Shown here: piece after piece, positions 37,882 through 46,335 of the stretch
How the letters are laid out: every line of letters starts with the position of its first letter
How positions within the stretch are numbered: position 1 is the first letter of the stretch
Assembly (NCBI GenBank): GCA_963788325.1
Contig: CAWBGJ010000015.1
Span: forward strand, 1-64,000
Length of the DNA: 64,000 nucleotides
Reading direction: 5' to 3'
Origin: Prado023 sp963788325
Lineage (GTDB): Bacteria; Actinomycetota; Actinomycetes; S36-B12; CAIYMF01
Translations under genes and position numbers: made by a program
Notes under the pieces: model-generated
Database searches by the model: none
Told to the model about the DNA's origin: nothing
What the model saw: the letters and a program-made list of their open reading frames with translations, nothing else

Positions 37882-39107
37882 TGTCGACCACGATCACCGA
37901 GCGCGAGACGGGCCCTGTCCGGCCAGTCCGAGACGAGGTCACCCTCGACGCTCCCGCACACGACCTTGCCCCGCGCATCGTCTCCCGTGACCCGGGTGCC
38001 TTTCCGGTGCCGCACGGCCGCGAGGAGGAGTGGCGCTTCACCCCCCTGGCGCGGCTGCGGGGGCTGCACGACGGGACCGCCACCGGCGACGGGGCTGCGG
38101 ACCTGGCCTTCGACTGGTCGACTGCCGGCGCCACCGTGGAGATCGTCGACCACCAAGATCCGCGGGTCGGCGCCTGGTACACCCCCACCGACCGGGTTGC
38201 CGCCCAGACCTACGCCTCGGCTGCCAGTGCCGCGATCGTGACGATCCCTGCGCACAGCGCTGCGGGCTCGGTGCACCTGGACCTCAGCGCCTCGGTCGCG
38301 AGCGCGCAGTTCGGCCACGTGGTCATCGAGGTCGGCGAGGCGGCGCACGGCACGGTCGTCCTGACGCACACCGGTGGCACGGGCCCGGTCGGCACCGTCG
38401 TGGAGGCGCACGTGGCCACCGGCGGGAACCTGACCCTGGTGAGCAGCCACGAGTGGGCTGACGGCACCGCGCATGTCGGCCACCAGCATGCCGTGCTCGA
38501 AGCTGATGCCACGCTGCGGTCCATCGTGGTGACTCTCGGCGGGGACCTGGTCCGGCACAACGCCTCGGTCGAGTACCGGGGCCGGCGCGGGGATGCTGAG
38601 CTGATCGGGGTCTACTTCGCCGACGAGGGCCAGCATCTCGAGCACCGGCTGTTCGTGGACCACACCGTGCCGGACTGCCGCAGCGACGTGATCTACAAGG
38701 GCGCCCTGCAGGGCGAGTCGGCGCACACCGTATGGATCGGTGATGTGCTGATCCGGGCCGCGGCCACCGGCACCCGCACCTACGAGCTCAACCGCAACCT
38801 GGTGCTCACCGAGGGTGCGCGCGCCGATTCGGTGCCCAACCTCGAGATCGAGACCGGCGAGATCGAGGGCGCCGGGCACGCGAGCGCCACGGGTCGCTTC
38901 GACGATGAGCAGCTGTTCTACCTGATGAGTCGCGGCGTGCCGGAGATCGTGGCCCGCAGGCTCGTGGTCCGCGGCTTCTTCGCCGAGGCGATCAACCGGA
39001 TCGGGGTGCCCGAGGTCTCCGAGCGGCTGCTGGCCGCGGTGGACGCCGAGCTCGGTGCCCTGGATCCGTTGTACGACTTCGAGGCAGCGGACCGGGAGGA
39101 CGCGTGA
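37881..39107 (+). CDS. sufD: Fe-S cluster assembly protein SufD
   Basis: SufD is the second beta-helix subunit of SufBC2D, related to SufB. The 408-residue protein starts with ATG 37881, overlapping the sufB stop by one base (TGATG). It has the characteristic N-terminal segment PHGREEEWRFTPLARLRGL, a beta-helix core and the C-terminal motif (DEQLFYLMSRGVPEIVARRLVVRGFF) that matches SufB and docks SufC. The stop overlaps the start of the Rieske gene (GTGA). Confidence 0.96.
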   Translation: MSTTITERETGPVRPVRDEVTLDAPAHDLAPRIVSRDPGAFPVPHGREEEWRFTPLARLRGLHDGTATGDGAADLAFDWSTAGATVEIVDHQDPRVGAWYTPTDRVAAQTYASAASAAIVTIPAHSAAGSVHLDLSASVASAQFGHVVIEVGEAAHGTVVLTHTGGTGPVGTVVEAHVATGGNLTLVSSHEWADGTAHVGHQHAVLEADATLRSIVVTLGGDLVRHNASVEYRGRRGDAELIGVYFADEGQHLEHRLFVDHTVPDCRSDVIYKGALQGESAHTVWIGDVLIRAAATGTRTYELNRNLVLTEGARADSVPNLEIETGEIEGAGHASATGRFDDEQLFYLMSRGVPEIVARRLVVRGFFAEAINRIGVPEVSERLLAAVDAELGALDPLYDFEAADREDA

Positions 39108-39412
39108 GCGCCCAGCCCGCCTGTACCGTCGCCGACGTGCCTGAGGGCACCGCGCACCGCGTGGTCCTCGACGGTCGTGCCATCGCCATCGTGCACACCG
39201 AGGGCCAGTGGTTCGCCCTCTCAGATGTCTGCTCGCACGCCGACGTGTCCCTGGCCGAGGGGGAGGTCGACGGCTGCACGATCGAGTGCTGGCTGCACGG
39301 CTCCCGGTTCGACCTGCGCACAGGCCACCCCAGCGGCCCCCCCGCCGTGACCCCCGTCCCCGTCTACCCCGTCACCGTTGAAGGCGACTCCGTCTTCGTG
39401 ACCGTCGCCTGA
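39104..39412 (+). CDS. Rieske-type [2Fe-2S] ferredoxin
   Basis: This is a 102-residue soluble Rieske ferredoxin of the non-heme iron family. The ligands are in SDVCSHADVSLAEG (C-x-H) and IECWLHGSRFDLRTG (C-x2-H). It starts with GTG 39104, overlapping sufD, and sits 22 nt before sufC. A Rieske protein inside the suf operon is common in actinobacteria. A role in giving electrons for cluster assembly is likely, but not shown by sequence. Confidence 0.93.
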   Translation: MSAQPACTVADVPEGTAHRVVLDGRAIAIVHTEGQWFALSDVCSHADVSLAEGEVDGCTIECWLHGSRFDLRTGHPSGPPAVTPVPVYPVTVEGDSVFVTVA

Positions 39413-39434
39413 CCGGCGAGAACTGGAGAACACC

Positions 39435-40199
39435 ATGTCCACCCTGGAGATCCGCGACCTGCACGTCACGGTCGAGGCCGATGGCGGCACCAAGGAGATC
39501 CTCACCGGAGTCACCCTGACCGTGAACTCCGGGGAGACCCACGCCCTGATGGGCCCCAACGGCTCGGGCAAGTCGACGCTGGCCTACGCCGTGGCTGGTC
39601 ATCCCAAGTACGCGATCTCCGCGGGCACCGTCACCCTCGACGGCGCGGACGTGCTGGCGATGAGCGTCGACGAGCGGGCCCGCGCCGGGTTGTTCCTGGC
39701 CATGCAGCACCCGGTCGAGGTGCCCGGGGTCTCGGTGTCGAACTTCCTGCGCACCTCGGTCACCGCCGTGCGCGGTGAGGCCCCGAAGCTTCGGCTGTGG
39801 CTCAAGGAGATGAAGGCCGCGATGGCTGACCTCCAGATGGATCCCACGTTCGCCCAGCGCAACGTCAACGAGGGCTTCTCCGGCGGTGAGCGCAAGCGCG
39901 CTGAGATCCTGCAGCTCGGGCTGCTGAACCCCAAGATGGCCATCCTCGACGAGACCGACTCCGGCCTGGACGTCGACGCCCTGCGGGTGGTCTCCGAAGG
40001 GATCAACCGGGTCCGCGAGTCCGGCGACGCCGGCGTGCTGCTCATCACGCACTTCAGCCGAATCCTGCGCTACGTGCGCCCGGACTTCGTGCACGTGTTC
40101 GTCGACGGGCGGATCGTCGACCAGGGCGGCCCCGAGCTCGCCGACGCGATCGAGGCTGACGGCTATGCACGCTATGCAGGGGCGGCGGCCTCGGCGTGA
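39435..40199 (+). CDS. sufC: Fe-S cluster assembly ATPase SufC
   Basis: SufC is the ABC-like ATPase of the SufBC2D complex. The 254-residue protein shows Walker A GPNGSGKSTLAYAVAG, the family motif FLAMQHPVEVPGVSVSNFLR, the signature FSGGERKRAEILQLG, Walker B MAILDETDSGLDVDAL and the switch histidine in LLITHFSRI. ATG 39435 follows CTGGAGAA at 6 nt. The stop overlaps the sufS start (GTGA). Confidence 0.97.
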   Translation: MSTLEIRDLHVTVEADGGTKEILTGVTLTVNSGETHALMGPNGSGKSTLAYAVAGHPKYAISAGTVTLDGADVLAMSVDERARAGLFLAMQHPVEVPGVSVSNFLRTSVTAVRGEAPKLRLWLKEMKAAMADLQMDPTFAQRNVNEGFSGGERKRAEILQLGLLNPKMAILDETDSGLDVDALRVVSEGINRVRESGDAGVLLITHFSRILRYVRPDFVHVFVDGRIVDQGGPELADAIEADGYARYAGAAASA

Positions 40200-41482
40200 G
40201 TCCCCTGCTGGACCCGGCCCTGCGGGCCGACTTCCCGATCCTGGCGCGCACCGTGCGCGGTGGGCGGCCGCTGGTGTACCTGGACACCGCAGCCACGTCG
40301 CAGAAGCCGGTCGTGGTGCTCGACGCCGAGCGCGAGTTCTACGAGACCCGCAACGCCGCGGTGCACCGCGGGGCGCACTTCCTCGCTGAGCAGGCCACCG
40401 ACGCCTTCGAGTCCGCACGCGCGGTGATCGCCGGGTTCGTGGGCGCCCGTGCCGGGGAGCTGGTGTTCACCCGCAACGCCACCGAGTCGTTGAACCTGGT
40501 GGCGCACGCGTTCAGCTCCGCGACGGCCAAGAAGGCGCACGGAGCACCGCTGCCCGACGGCGCCGAGCGGTTCGTGCTCGCGCCCGGTGACGAGATCCTG
40601 GTCACCGAGATGGAGCACCACGCCAACCTCGTGCCCTGGCAGGAGTTGTGCGACAAGACCGGGGCCGTGCTGCGCTGGGTCGGGGTCACCGACGAGGGCC
40701 GCCTGGACCTGACCGACCTCGACGCGCTGGTCACGCAGCGGACCCGGGCGGTCTCCTTCGTGCACCAGTCCAACATCCTGGGCACGATCAACGAGGTCGC
40801 GCCGCTCGTGGAACGTGCCCGTGGGATCGGCGCGCTGGTCGTGCTGGATGCCTGCCAGTCGGTGCCGCACATGCCCGTGGACGTGCGCACCCTGGGCGTG
40901 GACCTGATGGCGTTCTCCGGGCACAAGATGCTCGGACCCACTGGGGTGGGGTGCCTGTGGGGGCGCGCGGAGGTGCTGGCCTCGATGCCGCCGTTCATCG
41001 CCGGGGGATCGATGATCGCCACGGTCACCATGGAGCGTTCGACGTTCACCGATCCGCCGCAGCGCTTCGAGGCGGGCACCCCCAACGTGGCCCAGGCTGT
41101 CGGCCTGGCAGCAGCCGTGCAGTACCTCGAGCGGATCGGGATGCCGGCCGTGGCAGCCCATGAGCACGCCCTGACCGAGCACGCGCTGGCGGCGCTGGCC
41201 GAGGTGCCGGGCGTGACCATCATCGGCCCGAGGACGACACAGGGGCGTGGCGGCGCGATCTCCTTCACGGTCGACGGCCTGCACCCCCACGACGTGGGCC
41301 AGGTGCTCGACGACGAGGGGATCGCAGTGCGGGTGGGTCACCACTGCGCGTGGCCGACCTGCCGGCGGTTCGGCGTCCCGTCCACCACGCGGGCCAGCTT
41401 CGGGATCTACAACCAGCCCTTCGAGATCGACCTGCTGGCCGCGGGGATCCGGCGCGCCCAAGAGTTCTTCGGGGTGGCGTGA
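40196..41482 (+). CDS. sufS: cysteine desulfurase SufS
   Basis: SufS is a PLP enzyme that removes sulfur from cysteine and passes it as persulfide to SufU. The 428-residue group II desulfurase has an N-terminal GRPLVYLDTAATSQKP, the PLP-stacking TEMEHHANLVPW, pyridine-contacting LDACQSVPH, the Schiff-base lysine 244 in AFSGHKMLGPTG and the catalytic cysteine 384 in RVGHHCAWPTC. GTG 40196 overlaps sufC. The stop overlaps the ATG of sufU (TGATG). Confidence 0.96.
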   Translation: MSPLLDPALRADFPILARTVRGGRPLVYLDTAATSQKPVVVLDAEREFYETRNAAVHRGAHFLAEQATDAFESARAVIAGFVGARAGELVFTRNATESLNLVAHAFSSATAKKAHGAPLPDGAERFVLAPGDEILVTEMEHHANLVPWQELCDKTGAVLRWVGVTDEGRLDLTDLDALVTQRTRAVSFVHQSNILGTINEVAPLVERARGIGALVVLDACQSVPHMPVDVRTLGVDLMAFSGHKMLGPTGVGCLWGRAEVLASMPPFIAGGSMIATVTMERSTFTDPPQRFEAGTPNVAQAVGLAAAVQYLERIGMPAVAAHEHALTEHALAALAEVPGVTIIGPRTTQGRGGAISFTVDGLHPHDVGQVLDDEGIAVRVGHHCAWPTCRRFGVPSTTRASFGIYNQPFEIDLLAAGIRRAQEFFGVA

Positions 41483-41943
41483 TGGACCTCTACCAGGAGA
41501 TCATCCTCGACCACTACCGCAACCCGGTCGGCAAGGGCCTTCGGGAGCCGTTCGAGGCCGAGGTGCACCACGTGAACCCCACCTGTGGAGACGAGATCAC
41601 GCTGCGGGTCCACCTCGAGGGCAACGACGAGTCGGCCATCGTCGCCGACATCTCCTACGACAGCCAGGGCTGCTCGATCTCTCAGGCCAGCGGCAGCGTG
41701 ATGCACGAGCTCCTGGTCGGCCACTCGGTGGCCCACGACCTCGAGGTCGAGGCTGCCTTCCTCGCCCTGATGAACTCCGCGACCGAGGGCACCGGGGCCC
41801 AACCCGACGAGGACCTGCTCGAGGACGCCATGGCGTTCGAGGGCGTGGCTAAGTACCCGGCACGGATCAAGTGCGCACTGTTGTCCTGGATGGCCTGGAA
41901 GGACGCTGTCAGCCAGGCCCTGGCCCAAGGGAGTACCCGATGA
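41482..41943 (+). CDS. sufU: zinc-dependent sulfurtransferase/scaffold SufU
   Basis: SufU is an IscU-like zinc protein of 153 residues that accepts the persulfide of SufS. The three cysteine ligands are in NPTCGDEITL, DSQGCSISQASG and ARIKCALLSW, and the Asp after the first cysteine is the fourth zinc ligand. The segment around 100-118 that is inserted in SufU but missing in IscU is present. It overlaps both sufS and the next gene, so the whole block is translationally coupled. Confidence 0.95.
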   Translation: MDLYQEIILDHYRNPVGKGLREPFEAEVHHVNPTCGDEITLRVHLEGNDESAIVADISYDSQGCSISQASGSVMHELLVGHSVAHDLEVEAAFLALMNSATEGTGAQPDEDLLEDAMAFEGVAKYPARIKCALLSWMAWKDAVSQALAQGSTR

Positions 41944-42254
41944 GCATGGCAACCGACGAGGACGTGATGGAGGCGTTGCACGACGTGGTGGACCCCGAGC
42001 TGGGGATCAACGTCGTCGACCTCGGCCTCGTCTACGGCGTGCATGTGGACGAGGGGAACATCGCCACCCTGGACATGACCCTGACGTCCGCGGCCTGCCC
42101 GCTGACCGATGTGATCGAGGACCAGACCCGGGCGGCCCTCGACGGGATCGTCGACGACTACCGGCTCAACTGGGTCTGGATGCCTCCGTGGGGCCCGGAC
42201 AAGATCACCGACGAGGGCCGCGAGATGCTGCGGGCGCTGGGCTTCAACGTCTGA
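41940..42254 (+). CDS. sufT: SufT/MIP18-like (DUF59) metal-sulfur cluster protein
   Basis: The 104-residue protein has the DUF59 motif DVVDPELGINVVDLGLVYG, the conserved TLTSAACPLTDVIEDQ with the cysteine, and ends with PPWGPDKITDEGREMLRALGF. This is the family involved in Fe-S cluster maturation (SufT in staphylococci and mycobacteria). The ATG overlaps the sufU stop (ATGA). It closes the suf operon. No strong hairpin follows, as the next gene begins 30 nt later with its own possible promoter. Confidence 0.93.
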   Translation: MSMATDEDVMEALHDVVDPELGINVVDLGLVYGVHVDEGNIATLDMTLTSAACPLTDVIEDQTRAALDGIVDDYRLNWVWMPPWGPDKITDEGREMLRALGFNV

Positions 42255-42284
42255 CCCTGGGGTGCCCCGTGTCACACTCCTGAC

Positions 42285-42950
42285 ATGGACCTCGTCGGGA
42301 CCATGGTGCCGCTGGCCCTGGTGGTGGGCCTGAGCCCGCTTCCGATCATGCCGGTGGTCCTGCTGCTCATGACGCCGCGGGCGCGGGCCAACTCCGCGGC
42401 CTTCCTGGCTGCATGGGTGGTCTGCCTGACCGCGCTGGTCGTGCTCGCCGCGCTCCTTGCCGGCGGGACGGACCCCGCTGCGCCCAGCAACGAGGAGGTC
42501 GGTTGGGTCTCCCTGGTCACCGGTGTGATCTTCCTGGTCATGGCGGCGTGGAAGTGGCTGCACCGACCCGCCCCCGGGCAGCCCAAGGAATCCCCAGGGT
42601 GGCTGGCCACCCTCGATGACTACACGGCGGGGCAGTCGGCCCGCCTCGGCGTGCTCCTTGCCGGGGCCAACCCCAAGGTCGTGGTCATGGCGTTGGCCGC
42701 GGGCGCCGAGATCGCCGTCCTCGTCCAGGGATCGGGTGCTCGCGTCCTGGCTGGGGCCCTGTTCGTGCTCGTGGGCTCGATCGGGGTCGGAACTCCCGTC
42801 GTCGTCCATCGCCTGCTCGGCGCACGCGCGACACCTTGGCTCGAGCGCGCCAAGAGCTGGCTGGAGCGCAACAGCACGGCACTGAGCGTGGCGGTGCTGC
42901 TGGTGCTGGGCGTCCTGCTGGTCCTCAGCGCCCTGCCCAGCGCCCTGTGA
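42285..42950 (+). CDS. GAP-family (Sap-like) integral membrane protein
   Basis: The 221-residue protein has about six membrane helices and starts MDLVGTMVPLALVVGLSPLP, matching the GAP family related to mycobacterial Sap (sulfolipid-addressing protein) and to LysE-type exporters. The conserved GANPKVVVMALAAG lies at the middle. Family members export peptidoglycolipids or sulfolipids in mycobacteria. A function here is not established. CACACT at 42273-42278 stands 6 nt before ATG 42285 (possible leaderless start). It lies 30 nt after sufT, yet the hexamer suggests a separate promoter. Confidence 0.8.
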   Translation: MDLVGTMVPLALVVGLSPLPIMPVVLLLMTPRARANSAAFLAAWVVCLTALVVLAALLAGGTDPAAPSNEEVGWVSLVTGVIFLVMAAWKWLHRPAPGQPKESPGWLATLDDYTAGQSARLGVLLAGANPKVVVMALAAGAEIAVLVQGSGARVLAGALFVLVGSIGVGTPVVVHRLLGARATPWLERAKSWLERNSTALSVAVLLVLGVLLVLSALPSAL

Positions 42951-43013
42951 CGACCGCGTGCCATCTGGTCGTTCGCGAGGCACAGCCTCCGGTGGATCGG
43001 GGTGGGCAGGGGA

Positions 43014-43313
43014 TCAGCCCTCGTCCACCGGCACCACCAGGTCGGCGTACTCCGAGTGCTTGTCGACCCAACTGGCCATGAACTGGCACTGCGGCTGGGC
43101 CTGGAGGCCCCGCGCGCGCAGGTCCTCGAAGGTGCCCCGGGCCAGCTGACCGGCCAACCCCTGGCCCTCATGTGCTGCCAGCACCTCCGTGTGATCGAGC
43201 ACCAGGTAGCCGTCACCGTCGTGGTAGCTGACGAAGCCGGCCACCCGCCCGTCCGTGAGGATCTCGTAGCGCTGATGGTCCGGTCGGTGCACGACCTCAA
43301 GTGCAGTTTCCAT
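43014..43313 (-). CDS. small GNAT-like N-acetyltransferase (YjdJ-type)
   Basis: The 99-residue protein belongs to the minimal acetyltransferase group (Acetyltransf_CG). It has RYEILTDGRVAGFVSYHDGD, LDHTEVLAAHEGQGLAGQLA (the acetyl-CoA loop with Q-G-Q-G-L-A) and PQCQFMASWVDKH. ATG 43313 is chosen because the homology begins immediately after it. Upstream residues in the frame do not look coding. The target is unknown. It is convergent with the GAP-family gene (63 nt) and divergent from the ABC-F gene (140 nt). Confidence 0.85.
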   Translation of the reverse strand: METALEVVHRPDHQRYEILTDGRVAGFVSYHDGDGYLVLDHTEVLAAHEGQGLAGQLARGTFEDLRARGLQAQPQCQFMASWVDKHSEYADLVVPVDEG

Positions 43314-43441
43314 GTCAGCAACCTTGGTGTTCGCGCCGGTGATCGGCAACCCGGCCGTCGTCCACTCAGACGTTGGCGTTGCGCGTGCGTTCGGTGCACG
43401 GAACGCACAGGCATACGTCGGGGGACGGGGCGCCCGGCGGG

Positions 43442-43456
43442 TAAACTCGTGCAGTG
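43442..43456 (+). promoter_or_regulatory. leaderless ABC-F promoter -10
   Basis: TAAACT (43442-43447), then 6 nt, then GTG 43454. This is the best match in the window to the TANNNT element at leaderless distance. Confidence 0.6.
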
Positions 43457-45052
43457 ATCGCCACCCACGCCCTCGAGGTGCGCGCCGGGGCACGACTGCT
43501 CATGGCCGATGTCTCGATCCGGATCGCCGACGGTGACCGGATCGGCCTGGTGGGTCGCAATGGGGCGGGCAAGACCACGCTGATGCGCATCCTCGCCGGT
43601 GAGTCCGGTGCGGAGTCGGGCTCCGTGACCCGCAGCGGCACGGTCGGCTACCTCCCCCAGGATCCGCGTACCGGCAACCTGGAGCAGACCGCGCGTGACC
43701 GGATCCTCGACGCCCGCGGGCTGCGCGACGTGATCAAGCGGATGCGTGCGACCGAGGCTGCGATGGGCGACACCGACCCCGACCTGCGGGCCCGGGCGAT
43801 GCGCCGCTACGAGCGGGCGGAGGCCGAGTTCCTGGCCCTCGACGGGTACGCGGCTGAGGCTCAGGCTGCGTCCGTGGCGGCGGGCCTGGGCATCTCCGAG
43901 CGCAACCTCGGCCAGGCCCTGCACACGCTGTCCGGTGGCCAGCGGCGCCGCGTGGAGCTGGCGCGGATCCTGTTCAGCGAGGCCGACACCCTGCTCCTCG
44001 ACGAGCCGACCAACCACCTCGACGCCGACTCCGTGGTCTGGCTGCGCGGCTACCTCGCCACGCATAAGGGCGGTCTGGTCGTGATCAGCCACGATGTCGG
44101 CCTGCTCGACCTGGTCGTCAACCGCGTGCTGCACCTGGATGCCAACCGGACCGTCATCGACATCTACAACGTCGGGTGGAAGACCTACCTCAAGGCGCGC
44201 GAGACCGACGAGAAGCGTCGGCATCGGGAGCGCTCGAACGCCGAGAAGCAGGCGGCTGCGCTGCAGTCCCAGGCCGACAAGATGCGGGCGAAGGCCACCA
44301 AGGCCCGGGCAGCGCAGTCGATGCAGAAGCGCGCCGACCGGCTGCTCGCAGGCCTGGAGGACCAGCGCGCCGCCGATCGGGTCGCCAAGTTGCGCTTCCC
44401 GGAACCGGCCCCGTGCGGCAAGACCCCGCTGCGGGCCAGCGAGCTGAGCAAGTCCTATGGCTCCCTCGAGGTGTTCGTCGACGTCGAGTTGGCCGTCGAC
44501 CGGGGCGCGCGAGTCGTGATCCTCGGCCTCAACGGGGCGGGCAAGACGACCCTGCTGCGCCTGCTCGCGGGGGTCGAGACACCCGACACGGGACAGGTCG
44601 AGCCCGGTCACGGCCTGCGTTTGGGCTACTACGCCCAGGAGCACGAGACGCTGGACCCGGACGCTTCGGTCCTGGCCAACATGCTCCATGCCGCCGGGGA
44701 CCTGAGCCCGACGCAGTGCCGAAGCGTGCTGGGGCAGTTCCTGTTCACCGGTGACGATGCGGACAAGCCCGCCGGGGTGCTTTCGGGCGGGGAGAAGACG
44801 CGCCTGGCACTGGCCACCCTGGTCGTCTCGGGAGCCAATGTCCTACTGCTCGACGAGCCCACCAACAACCTCGATCCCGCCAGCCGGGACGAGGTGCTCA
44901 GTGCGCTGGGGAGCTACTCCGGGGCTGTGATCCTGGTCACACACGATGAGGGTGCGGTACAGGCTCTTGCCCCGGAGAAGGTCCTGCTGCTGCCCGACGC
45001 GGTCGAGGACCTGTGGCGCGCGGACTACCTGGACCTGGTCTCGCTGGCCTGA
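43454..45052 (+). CDS. ABC-F family ATPase
   Basis: The 532-residue protein has two fused ABC ATPase domains without membrane helices: Walker A GRNGAGKTTLMRILAG and GLNGAGKTTLLRLLAG, signatures LSGGQRRRVELARILF and LSGGEKTRLALATLV, Walker B LLLDEPTNHLDAD and LLLDEPTNNLDPA. The Lys/Arg/Ala-rich linker (RHRERSNAEKQAAALQSQAD and on, about residues 255-300) is the ribosome-facing P-site interaction motif of ABC-F proteins. They act on stalled or antibiotic-bound ribosomes. A housekeeping role is likely, as the same neighbourhood with the HTH and enoyl-CoA hydratase genes is common in actinobacteria. Confidence 0.93.
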   Translation: MIATHALEVRAGARLLMADVSIRIADGDRIGLVGRNGAGKTTLMRILAGESGAESGSVTRSGTVGYLPQDPRTGNLEQTARDRILDARGLRDVIKRMRATEAAMGDTDPDLRARAMRRYERAEAEFLALDGYAAEAQAASVAAGLGISERNLGQALHTLSGGQRRRVELARILFSEADTLLLDEPTNHLDADSVVWLRGYLATHKGGLVVISHDVGLLDLVVNRVLHLDANRTVIDIYNVGWKTYLKARETDEKRRHRERSNAEKQAAALQSQADKMRAKATKARAAQSMQKRADRLLAGLEDQRAADRVAKLRFPEPAPCGKTPLRASELSKSYGSLEVFVDVELAVDRGARVVILGLNGAGKTTLLRLLAGVETPDTGQVEPGHGLRLGYYAQEHETLDPDASVLANMLHAAGDLSPTQCRSVLGQFLFTGDDADKPAGVLSGGEKTRLALATLVVSGANVLLLDEPTNNLDPASRDEVLSALGSYSGAVILVTHDEGAVQALAPEKVLLLPDAVEDLWRADYLDLVSLA

Positions 45053-45182
45053 CCCGGTCGACACGCGGGGGGTGGATGTGACCAGTTGTTCACACATGGG
45101 CATCCCCGGAATGCGATCTTGAAACCGACTGGCCATAGTGGGCACGAGGTCGGCAACGGAGCCGAGGTAGACGGAGGGGATC

Positions 45183-45407
45183 GTGGCGGTTCAGGCGCGG
45201 GCAGCGCGAGTGACGGGGCAGGCCCGGACGGACTTGACCGCTGATCTGGTCGAGCGTTACCGCGCCGGTGCCAGCATCCGGGAGATCTCCGCCCAGACGG
45301 GTCGCTCCTATGGTTTCGTGCATCGGATCCTGACCGAATCCGGCGTCGCGCTGCGCGGCCGTGGCGGGGCCACCCGGGCTCGATCGGCGCGACTGGCTGC
45401 TGGTTGA
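45183..45407 (+). CDS. small helix-turn-helix protein
   Basis: The 74-residue basic protein is almost wholly one HTH: LTADLVERYRAGASIREISA then QTGRSYGFVHRILTESGV, followed by an Arg/Gly-rich tail. It is likely DNA-binding, resembling the resolvase or sigma-70 region 4 type of HTH. The gene between ABC-F and enoyl-CoA hydratase genes is conserved in actinobacteria, target unknown. GTG 45183 follows GGAGGGG by 4 nt. The upstream 130 nt contain a possible -35/-10 but none that is persuasive. Confidence 0.82.
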   Translation: MAVQARAARVTGQARTDLTADLVERYRAGASIREISAQTGRSYGFVHRILTESGVALRGRGGATRARSARLAAG

Positions 45408-45415
45408 CTGGGGGC

Positions 45416-46216
45416 ATGACCCAGACCCCCGCATTCACCCAGGACCTCACCGAGGGCATCCTCACCATCCGGCTGAACCGACCCGAGACCCGCAACGCGC
45501 AGGGGCCGCAGTTCTGGGCCGACCTCGCCGCGGTCGGTGACGCGTTGGATCCCTCCGTCCGTGCGATCGTCCTGTCCGCGGAGGGCCCGTCCTTCTCAGC
45601 AGGCATGGACCGGCGCATGCTCACCCCGCAGGGGATCCCCGGTCAGGGTTCGATGCTTGAGTTCGCCGCGATGCCCCCCGCCGAGCTCGACGCGCTCATC
45701 GCCACGTTCCAGCGCGCCTTCTCGTGGTGGCGGCGCTGCCCGGTCGTGACGGTCGCGGCCGTCGGCGGACATGCCGTGGGGGCTGGGTTCCAGCTTGCGC
45801 TGGGCTGTGACCTCATCGTGGTGGCCGACGACGTGCGGTTCTCCATGAAGGAGCCGAGCCTGGGCCTGGTGCCCGACCTGGCCGGGACGCTGCCGCTGGT
45901 GGCCGCGGTCGGCTACTCGCGCGCACTGGAACTGGTCGTCAGCGGCCGCTGGGTCGAGGCGCCGGAGGCCGTTCAGATCGGGCTGGCGCTGAAGTCGGTG
46001 CCCCGCGACTCGTTGGACGAGGCCGCGCGTGAGGTCGCGCGCTCCTGCGCCAGCGCGCTGCCCGGAGCTGTCTCGGCGACCAAGGCCCTGCTGGCCGACG
46101 CCGTGCTGGCTCCGAGCACGTGGGCTCAGGCCCACGAGGCCCAGATGGCCGCCGAGCGGGCTGCCCAGGGCGTTCGTATCCGCGAGCTGGCCGCCATGTT
46201 CGCCGGGGCCAGCTGA
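45416..46216 (+). CDS. enoyl-CoA hydratase/isomerase family protein
   Basis: The 266-residue crotonase-fold protein has LTIRLNRPETRNAQGPQFW, oxyanion-hole residues in PSFSAGMDRRML and GGHAVGAGFQLALGCDLIVV, and the second active-site segment KEPSLGLVPDLAGTLPL. At the acidic positions of classical hydratases the sequence has Pro-Ser and Asp (SLGLVPDL), so isomerase or other crotonase chemistry is possible. It should act on acyl-CoA esters in the cytosol. ATG 45416 lies 9 nt after the HTH stop, so co-transcription is likely. Confidence 0.88.
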   Translation: MTQTPAFTQDLTEGILTIRLNRPETRNAQGPQFWADLAAVGDALDPSVRAIVLSAEGPSFSAGMDRRMLTPQGIPGQGSMLEFAAMPPAELDALIATFQRAFSWWRRCPVVTVAAVGGHAVGAGFQLALGCDLIVVADDVRFSMKEPSLGLVPDLAGTLPLVAAVGYSRALELVVSGRWVEAPEAVQIGLALKSVPRDSLDEAAREVARSCASALPGAVSATKALLADAVLAPSTWAQAHEAQMAAERAAQGVRIRELAAMFAGAS

Positions 46217-46255
46217 CCTCAATCGGTTCGGGGGCTGCCGCTGACCCGGCACGTC

Positions 46256-46272
46256 GCGGGGAACAACCCCGC
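46256..46272 (+). terminator. terminator hairpin after the enoyl-CoA hydratase gene
   Basis: GCGGGG (46256-46261), 5-nt loop AACAA, CCCCGC (46267-46272). The stem is perfect, 39 nt after the stop codon, with no U-tract. Confidence 0.6.
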
Positions 46273-46293
46273 CGCGATCTGCGTTCCCGGGGT

Positions 46294-46330
46294 GGGATGG
46301 ATCATCCCCGTGGGGATGAACGAAGGGATG
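46294..46330 (+). promoter_or_regulatory. overlapping GGGATG/CATCCC hairpins before the ABC exporter gene
   Basis: GGGATG occurs at 46294, 46313 and 46325, and CATCCCC at 46303-46309 can pair with the first copy (3-nt loop) or with GGGGATG 46312-46318 (2-nt loop). The two pairings exclude each other. The last copy holds the ribosome-binding site of the exporter gene, so these repeats could be an operator or an attenuator that affects translation. Confidence 0.4.
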
Positions 46331-46335
46331 AGCAG